From Kaistella pullorum (GTDB taxonomy: Bacteria > Bacteroidota > Bacteroidia > Flavobacteriales > Weeksellaceae): a DNA stretch of 64,000 bases. The position numbers were made by a program, and so were the translations under genes. Positions 59,001 to 64,000 of the stretch are shown piece after piece; the first letter of the stretch is position 1; every line of letters starts with the position of its first letter. The DNA lies in the NCBI RefSeq assembly GCF_014837035.1, contig NZ_JACSPS010000002.1, positions 787,000-850,999 of the forward strand. The letters are read 5' to 3'. The notes beneath the pieces are model-generated. The model had not been told where the DNA came from, made no database searches, and was given only the letters and a program-made list of their open reading frames with translations.

Positions 59001-61923
59001 GGTCGTATTCCAGCACCCCGTTTTTAAGCTTCCGCTGCTCAGTAATGGTTTCCCCGTTTCCGTTCTGCACATATACATTGACCAAGGCATTCGGTATGGC
59101 CGAATACACATAAATCTTGGCTTTCTCAGAACGTTTGAATTCATCTTTTGGCTGAAGTACTTTGAGGAAAGGTTTCTGGGTATCTACCAGAAATCTCTTG
59201 TCGAAAACTTCAAAGGTTTTTTCCGTTTTGATCGTGTCTTTCCCTTCAATATTGTAGAGTTCAAGACTGTATTTTCCGGCGGCGAGTTTACCCAAGTCAA
59301 GAGATTCATCAGTTTTCTGCACTCCATTCAGAATGACAGATTGAACAGCAGGTTCTTTCTCGTCAATAGAAAAGTAATCATGCGGGAATTTCTGGATGAA
59401 TTCCTGTTTTGACAATTTAGGCAAATCCTGGATTTCATTTTGGAAATTACTTCTGAAGATCCTTTCAGGCGGCAGCAGCTTCGACAGTTTAACCTGATAA
59501 GGTTTGTTCAGGTTCTGATCATTATAATTCTTAGTCTCAACCTTGACCTTAATATTCTCATCGGTGAAGCTGTCTTTAATATCATCAGCTTTAATATAAT
59601 GCGACACGGAGGCGACTTTCACGTTCGTGGTTTCCGACTGGGTTTCGCCATTGATGTCGGTCACCGAAGCATTAATTTCATAATTATCCACCTGGATTCC
59701 GTCCAGAGTTTCATCCTTCTTAAGGTCGATCCTGATCGTGAATTCACCTTTATCATTGGTTTTTACATCACCTAAAATGGAATTCTCCTTGTCGTTTCCG
59801 CGCGGATACCACCAAAAGTACATCCAGCGAATATTCTTCTTTTTGATTTCATAGTTCACAGTAGCATTGCTAAGCGGAACTCCCGAAAACATCATAGCTT
59901 TTCCTTTGACTTCTACTGTCTGCCCATATTTATATTCATCTTTTACAGGCTCAAATGTCACCTCAAATTTGGGTCGTTTGTATTCTTCAACCTGAAAATA
60001 TTTGGTTCCATCAATCAAGAAATCTGAATCTTCATCATCATTGTCAACCTCAATATAAAACTGTCCGTTCAGTTTACCAAGTGGTAGCACGAACGATCCG
60101 TTTACAGAGCCGAATTCATTGGTGGTCAGTTGTTGCTTACTTACTTCATCGCCATTTGCATTGTTTAGCGTGATGTTCAGTTTTGATTTTGAAACTACAT
60201 TTTCTGTTTTAGATTTTCCGTTGAAAGCCGTTGCAATCACTTTAAAATAAACCGTCTGCCCGGGTCTGTAAATAGCGCGGTCAATGAATATTTGGGCAGT
60301 TTCACGGTCGTTATTGTCCTCCCCTCCATAATACCGGTCTCCATACACCTGAATCAGGTTAAAATCATTGGTCTTTGGCTGCTGAACCAGATAATAGCGG
60401 TAATATTCCTTACTCCCTGAATCAGGGAATCGGAAATTAGCAGCCTTGTCCGTATTTTGGTTGGTTGTTGTAACCGTTTTCGCACCGCTGTATTCATAGA
60501 TTTTCAATCCTTCGTTGGAAATCGACTGTCCGTTTTCGCGGTTCACCAGCTTCAGCTGGTTGTCGACTAGCTTCCTGTCATCCTTTTTATCATATAAAAT
60601 ACGGGATTGGGTCGCAATGAAATAAAAATGTTCCTGGATGGCGCCATCCACAACGTATTCAGCCAGGTAAATACCCGAAGGCAGAGGTTTGATTTCAAGG
60701 GAAGTTTTATGCGGTTTATAGTCTTTCTGGTCCCGAAGCTCAAACATATCTTTACGAACTAAAGATTTCTTAACCGGCGCAAAACTGTTTTTATCGTAGG
60801 AGTTGCGCACATACTTCATAAAGTTCTGTACATCGTCTTTAACCTCATAAATATTTAACGAAAACTGATTTACATTCTTAGCCTCGGCAACCAAATGGAT
60901 CGGACGGTTGCTCTGCGTGTGATTCTCGAATTTAATGATCAACGTAGGGTTGATGATCTGATTTTCGCGGTTCTTAATATTCTCGAGAAATTTAGATTTA
61001 GGATACTGCTTCTTTGCAGAGTCAGCCAACTGTAAAGCCTGGGTAAACTTCTGCTCAGCCGAAAGTAAATCCATCATCTCAGCGATAACCAATACTTTGT
61101 AATCGCCATCAATGCCGGAATTTACAAGAGTCTGAAGCTGTTCAAACCGGTCTTTGCAATTCAGGAACTCACAGTTATAATTGATTTTTTGATGCCCAAA
61201 GTATAGTTTTGAATTGGTCGTGTTTTTCGCAATCAGTTCATCATAAAGAGTTATGATTTTTGCATGATTAACTTTAAGTTCATTTGGAGTAAAAAAGTTA
61301 CTGTTCTTTAAAAACTCAATTTGATTCACCGTGTTCCAGTCAAACAGTGTCGGGAAGTAATCCAGATCTTCAGTGCCTTCAAAAATATCTTTGTATTTAC
61401 CCAGCCGAACCTGCTGTAAAGCCGCTTTTTTGGTTTCGAGTTCAGCAAACTGTTTGGTCAGGAAATTCTTGAAATCGAGTTTACTCCAGGTTTCAATCTG
61501 CGCGAAATCCTGATTGTTAATGTTCGTACGCTGGTTAATTTCCCATGATTCATTCTCGTAATAATCAATAAAAAATTCGCCCAAAAGCACCTCATAAAGT
61601 AATTTCTGTTCACCTTTAAGTTTATCGCCAAACGTAGAAAGTTTTGTAAAGAACTGGCTGGCCGAATCATTATTTTCATCGTCCTGTGTTTGGTTCACAA
61701 TGCTGAATTCAGCTTTCAGCGAGCGTATAAGCTGGTTGGCATTGTCGTCTTTCATAGCCTGGTTCTGGATTTCTAAAATAATGGGAAGGTTGGATTTGTA
61801 TTTGCCTGATTTATAGTTTTCTGATACCTTCTTCCATTGGTCGTCATAGTATTTCTGGCCGAAAAAAGATGAAAAGAAAGCGGTAAAAACGAAAAGGATA
61901 AAAACCTGGGTGAATTTATTCAT
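56047..61923 (-). CDS. Alpha-2-macroglobulin family protein without thioester site
   Basis: A 1958-residue exported protein with signal peptide MNKFTQVFILFVFTAFFSSFFGQ. N-terminal about 500 residues are helical; MG2 is marked by DRAIYRPGQTVYFKVIA (near 545), later macroglobulin domains by DEYKYGQTVEVKGKAMMFSG. The A2M domain reads TAFFYPNLMTDQDGNVTFEF and LTQWKLMFLAHTKDA (near 1195). The thioester domain follows (NPDGGFSWYQGYPSSYYTSL near 1520), but the CxEQ motif is absent: the spot reads LPSLKNDQNGSADVVF. Near 1140-1180 is an insert APAALAGKVAGVQVSNQ and EEVVVSGVGPG that resembles SusC plug motifs. Likely a periplasmic or surface protease trap; partner unknown. Confidence 0.93.
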   Translation of the reverse strand: MNKFTQVFILFVFTAFFSSFFGQKYYDDQWKKVSENYKSGKYKSNLPIILEIQNQAMKDDNANQLIRSLKAEFSIVNQTQDDENNDSASQFFTKLSTFGDKLKGEQKLLYEVLLGEFFIDYYENESWEINQRTNINNQDFAQIETWSKLDFKNFLTKQFAELETKKAALQQVRLGKYKDIFEGTEDLDYFPTLFDWNTVNQIEFLKNSNFFTPNELKVNHAKIITLYDELIAKNTTNSKLYFGHQKINYNCEFLNCKDRFEQLQTLVNSGIDGDYKVLVIAEMMDLLSAEQKFTQALQLADSAKKQYPKSKFLENIKNRENQIINPTLIIKFENHTQSNRPIHLVAEAKNVNQFSLNIYEVKDDVQNFMKYVRNSYDKNSFAPVKKSLVRKDMFELRDQKDYKPHKTSLEIKPLPSGIYLAEYVVDGAIQEHFYFIATQSRILYDKKDDRKLVDNQLKLVNRENGQSISNEGLKIYEYSGAKTVTTTNQNTDKAANFRFPDSGSKEYYRYYLVQQPKTNDFNLIQVYGDRYYGGEDNNDRETAQIFIDRAIYRPGQTVYFKVIATAFNGKSKTENVVSKSKLNITLNNANGDEVSKQQLTTNEFGSVNGSFVLPLGKLNGQFYIEVDNDDEDSDFLIDGTKYFQVEEYKRPKFEVTFEPVKDEYKYGQTVEVKGKAMMFSGVPLSNATVNYEIKKKNIRWMYFWWYPRGNDKENSILGDVKTNDKGEFTIRIDLKKDETLDGIQVDNYEINASVTDINGETQSETTNVKVASVSHYIKADDIKDSFTDENIKVKVETKNYNDQNLNKPYQVKLSKLLPPERIFRSNFQNEIQDLPKLSKQEFIQKFPHDYFSIDEKEPAVQSVILNGVQKTDESLDLGKLAAGKYSLELYNIEGKDTIKTEKTFEVFDKRFLVDTQKPFLKVLQPKDEFKRSEKAKIYVYSAIPNALVNVYVQNGNGETITEQRKLKNGVLEYDLAFPNDESIDQVNVQFQIVAFNDVQTESINLKISSDKKPLRIETVTFRDKLQPNSKEKWTVKILGDDKEKINAEVLANMYDMSLDQFAVNRWSWQQLYRKYFRMISYDIDQNLAQEHYSKRIPYLNQNVIRIPEFAWFDGGIYGRMVRDQAIVAYSVESSAMKENMNAPAALAGKVAGVQVSNQPAADSAAVSEVEEVVVSGVGPGKDLLKIPVRQNLNETAFFYPNLMTDQDGNVTFEFTSPEALTQWKLMFLAHTKDARAATLEKEVVTQKEFSVTPNYPRFLREGDELNLQSKLSSLVSQSLNGTAQLQILDAFTNEDISDRFGLIRNNSSAFELKENGNAVVNWKLKVPNDVSSIIIKVVAQAGNFSDGEQKAIAVLPNRMLVTDAVPIFVKEGQTKTFTLENLSENNSTTATNVANTLELTTNPIWEIMFALPSLKNDQNGSADVVFNKWFADVLASEIFKANPKLKTVFDEYQQKGLLTSNLEKNQELKQLLLEETPWVLDSKDETEQMQKLARLFDANTMRNSIQTDWAELKQLQNPDGGFSWYQGYPSSYYTSLYILKNLGRINEWLKGNMSEYQGSEQKELVSKLIAYVDQEVKKYGNIDKKFVVNNFVLDYLDTRSYWEVQYPLKAKGTSLKNAVIAKAKTEKITDFTFFGLHRLALLFDKYGMKTESKKFLSYLKETSTDTQTQGVYWKQNLNNWGWYSSKTVNHAGALEAFNKLSPNDTDFIEEMKIWLVTQKEVNSWGSSRGTAEVIFTMLNSGKSWTSPESDKATIVWGGKELVNPDTKATGYVKTSVKPEQIDKTLGTVTVTKPGPGVVQGGLFWQYYEDLDKIKSSESYISITKELYKKVKTVNGEELQKITAATPLKVGDKVTVRMILNTDRNMEFIHLKDMRAAGFEPLNVISGYEWKNGLGYYQSTKDASTNFYIENMPKGKYVFEYDYICNASGTFSNGITTLQNYYAPQMSAHTMGTRVTISE

Positions 61924-61949
61924 ATTTTGAGGATTGAATGTAAGTAGGA

Positions 61950-61977
61950 TTGGGCAACTGATTATTGGTTAAATTTG
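61950..61977 (+). promoter_or_regulatory. Promoter of the UbiA-like gene
   Basis: TTG, 17 bases, TAAATTTG, with five bases between the box and the ATG. The expected start is at the first codon. Confidence 0.5.
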
Positions 61978-61982
61978 CTCAA

Positions 61983-62738
61983 ATGCAGTTTTTAAATTTA
62001 GCGAAAAAATACATCATTAACAGTCAACTGTACGTATCCCTGACGGGCACTGCCCTGGCGGTCTTCTTTATGCTGGAGCAGAACCTGTTACGCTGGCCCA
62101 CGGTTTTGCTGATCTTCATCACCTATTTCAGCGGCTATCTGTATACCAAATACCAAAAGCACCGGCACTTTTCCAAAATCCTTGTATTCAATGTAATTTG
62201 CGGAGTTTTATCCGGGGCATTAATTTTACTGAATCACAATGAAGTCAGACTACTGAAATGGCTCTGCATCGTAGCCTTGGGTTTACTGTACAACTCGTTT
62301 TTCCTGGAAAATTATATCCGCAAAATCCCGCTTCTCAAGGTGTTTTATGTAGGTTTTACCTGGGCCCTGGTTAATTCCTGGCTCATCCTACCCGACTTTC
62401 ATCCCGGTATTTTCACAGTGAGCCTGCTCTTCGTTTCTGCGCTGGTTCTTCCCTTTGATATACGCGATATGAATCACGATGACGTTGTGACATTTCCGAG
62501 GCTGATTGGGGTTCAAAAAACAAAGTATCTGGCCTGTCTGATGCTTACCGCAAGTGCATTAATTTCAATATTTACGCTCCCTCGTGAATTTGCTGCGGCT
62601 TTTGTCATCACCAACATTCTCACCATGATCTTCGTTTACTTTTCTGAAAACACCAATAAGGATGCATACTTTTCATTTGGCGTGGAATCATGTTCGGCGC
62701 TGCCGCTTTTAATTACCATATTAATGAAGTATTTTTGA
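61983..62738 (+). CDS. UbiA-like membrane protein
   Basis: 251 residues with eight or so membrane helices. The segment LVLPFDIRDMNHDDVVTFPRLIGVQKTKY (residues about 155-183; core DIRDMNHD) matches the second Asp-rich motif of UbiA prenyltransferases, including the PFDIRD typical of flavobacterial members. The first Asp-rich motif is not seen: the equivalent loop reads YFSGYLYTKYQKHRHFSK. So it may have lost or changed prenyltransferase activity. ATG chosen because the longer frame begins inside the promoter. Three bases before recF. Confidence 0.78.
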   Translation: MQFLNLAKKYIINSQLYVSLTGTALAVFFMLEQNLLRWPTVLLIFITYFSGYLYTKYQKHRHFSKILVFNVICGVLSGALILLNHNEVRLLKWLCIVALGLLYNSFFLENYIRKIPLLKVFYVGFTWALVNSWLILPDFHPGIFTVSLLFVSALVLPFDIRDMNHDDVVTFPRLIGVQKTKYLACLMLTASALISIFTLPREFAAAFVITNILTMIFVYFSENTNKDAYFSFGVESCSALPLLITILMKYF

Positions 62739-62741
62739 CAA

Positions 62742-63821
62742 ATGGTTATTCAAAAGCTCCAACTCATCCACTTTAAAAATCATCCCAAAAGAATTTTTGA
62801 ATTTTCGCATCAAATCAACTGCTTTGTAGGTAACAACGGCGTGGGAAAGACCAACGTTTTGGATGCGCTGCACTATCTTTCGGTGGGCAAGAGTTTTCTT
62901 GGAAATACAGACCAGAACAATATTGAGAACGGTGAGGATTTCTTCAGCATTGAAGGAAACATCTTTGATGGCGAAAAGGAAAGCATCATCAAAATCCAGA
63001 TGCCGCGCGACGCCAAAAAAATCATTAAGAAGAACGATAAGACCTACGACCGCATGGCCGATCACATCGGTTTCCTGCCCAGCGTCATCATTTCGCCCTA
63101 TGATTCCAATTTGATCTCCGACTCGGGAGAAAGCCGGCGAAAATTCCTGGACGCCATGATTTCGCAGACCGATTCGGATTATCTGTTCAATTTGATTCAG
63201 TATCAGAAGACAGTTCAGCAACGGAATGCATTGCTGAAAAGTTTTGCGAAAAACCGTTTTTTCGATCCGGAAAGTCTGGAGATCTATAACGAGCCTTTAA
63301 TCAAATTCGGCAGCCGTATTTTCGAAAAAAGACGCGCATTCACCGATTCCATTCTCGAACTCATCCAGAATTATTACGAAATCATCTCGAAAGGGAATGA
63401 AAAAATAACGGTGGAATACGGGTCAGATCTTATTCATCAAAATTTTGAAGACCTACTCAGCACAAACCTGGAAAAAGACAGGGCTCTTACCTACACCTCA
63501 CGCGGGATTCACAAAGATGACCTAATGTTTAGTATGAACGGCCAACCTCTGAAAAAAACCGGCAGCCAGGGTCAGCAGAAGTCATTCCTAATCGCGCTGA
63601 AACTGTCGCAGATGAACCGCATAAAAGAGCTTACCGGCAAAACACCAATCCTTCTGCTCGATGATATTTTTGACAAGCTGGATGACACACGCGTGGAACA
63701 GCTTATTGAACTAGTGAACCGTGAGCATTTCGGTCAGATATTCATTACCGATACGAGTAAAGAAAGAACAGAAGCGGTGGTAAGAAAAATTAATGAGGAA
63801 TCTAAAATTTTTGAAATCTAA
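62742..63821 (+). CDS. recF: DNA replication and repair protein RecF
   Basis: SMC-like ATPase that works with RecO and RecR to load RecA at gaps. 359 residues: Walker A VGNNGVGKTNVLDAL (30-37 core), the ABC signature GSQGQQKSFLIALKLSQ and Walker B ILLLDDIFDKLDD, with the D-loop after it. It follows the UbiA-like gene by three bases and is not linked to dnaA/dnaN here. recR, its partner, lies at the start of the window. Confidence 0.96.
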   Translation: MVIQKLQLIHFKNHPKRIFEFSHQINCFVGNNGVGKTNVLDALHYLSVGKSFLGNTDQNNIENGEDFFSIEGNIFDGEKESIIKIQMPRDAKKIIKKNDKTYDRMADHIGFLPSVIISPYDSNLISDSGESRRKFLDAMISQTDSDYLFNLIQYQKTVQQRNALLKSFAKNRFFDPESLEIYNEPLIKFGSRIFEKRRAFTDSILELIQNYYEIISKGNEKITVEYGSDLIHQNFEDLLSTNLEKDRALTYTSRGIHKDDLMFSMNGQPLKKTGSQGQQKSFLIALKLSQMNRIKELTGKTPILLLDDIFDKLDDTRVEQLIELVNREHFGQIFITDTSKERTEAVVRKINEESKIFEI

Positions 63822-63893
63822 ATCGGACGCCGAAATCTTACACGCCGAACATTCAGAAAGTAATATAACTCAAATTCAAATCTTATACAAAAT

Positions 63894-63924
63894 AAAAAAA
63901 TCTCCTTGAAGGGAGATTTTTTTT
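63894..63924. terminator. Bidirectional terminator
   Basis: AAAAAAATCTCC pairs with GGAGATTTTTTT (12 bp, short loop), between recF and the convergent tRNA-Asp. Confidence 0.85.
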
Positions 63925-63925
63925 G

Positions 63926-63999
63926 CGATCCGGACGGGACTCGAACCCGCGACCTCCGCCGTGACAGGGCGGCATTCTAACCAGCTGAACTACCGGATC
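63926..63999 (-). tRNA. tRNA-Asp (GTC anticodon)
   Basis: A complete 74-base tRNA on the minus strand. Acceptor GATCCGG pairs with CCGGATC, discriminator G, which is the Asp identity base. Anticodon loop CTGTCAC gives GTC. T loop TTCGAGT. CCA is not encoded. Confidence 0.96.
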
Positions 64000-64000
64000 A

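Noticed and set aside
58450..59775. Long antisense frames within the macroglobulin gene
   Set aside because: They have no recognisable protein features and run against a well-supported coding strand.

Overview
The window is chromosomal DNA from a member of the Bacteroidota, most likely a flavobacterium of the Chryseobacterium/Kaistella (Weeksellaceae) type. The evidence is the gene families (DUF5916 outer-membrane protein, large alpha-2-macroglobulin, fused hisB and hisIE, KpsF/recQ/tatC neighbourhood, lipoproteins with FVSC-type lipoboxes), almost no Shine-Dalgarno sequences, and many copies of the Bacteroidota -7 promoter box TAnnTTTG. No phage, insertion sequence, CRISPR array or rRNA was seen; most of it is ordinary housekeeping chromosome.

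Layout. 1-6.3 kb: the start of a family 2 glycosyltransferase behind recR, a LURP-one-like protein, a lipoprotein, the dipeptidase pepD, a VOC protein, a DUF4256 protein, and a ferredoxin/ferredoxin reductase pair. 6.4-10.3 kb: two exported proteins (DUF3108, DUF5916) and a small SHOCT membrane protein. 10.3-16.4 kb: pheS, rdgB, a CPBP membrane protease, prfC and a DUF4349 lipoprotein. 16.4-24.8 kb: divergent acyl-CoA dehydrogenase and acyl-CoA synthetase, then a stress protein/acetyltransferase/PLP racemase run, an AraC regulator and a SulP transporter.

24.8-31.9 kb holds a complete, tightly packed histidine operon, hisG-D-C-B-H-A-F-IE, on the minus strand. Upstream of hisG is a clear transcription attenuator: a promoter, a 17-residue leader peptide with four consecutive His codons, mutually exclusive RNA stems, and a strong terminator. 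A second layer is visible that I have not seen described: the terminator loop and the hisG start codon are both complementary to one and the same 11-base segment.

32-35.4 kb is a sulfur module (Crp/Fnr regulator, TauE/SafE permease, OsmC, rhodanese, split YeeE/YedE transporter). 35.4-47.3 kb: a zinc-finger protein, tRNA-Pro, cvfB, a KTSC protein, lpd, small cytoplasmic and membrane proteins, a thiolase, an exported hydrolase, a TspO-like protein, a metallo-hydrolase, tatC and kdsD. 47.5-56 kb: recQ, a toxin-antitoxin pair whose toxin is broken, a glycosyltransferase, a B12-dependent ribonucleotide reductase and an aldehyde dehydrogenase. Between the last two lies the only long non-coding stretch, filled by an unbroken array of about 13 degenerate 21-bp repeats. 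56-64 kb: a giant alpha-2-macroglobulin without its thioester site and with a SusC-plug-like insert, a UbiA-like membrane protein, recF and tRNA-Asp.

The parts most worth a second look are the two-layer his control region, the 21-bp array, the modified macroglobulin, a dispersed repeat present in two copies, and several genes whose -7 box sits only 4-5 bases before the ATG, which implies leaderless mRNAs.
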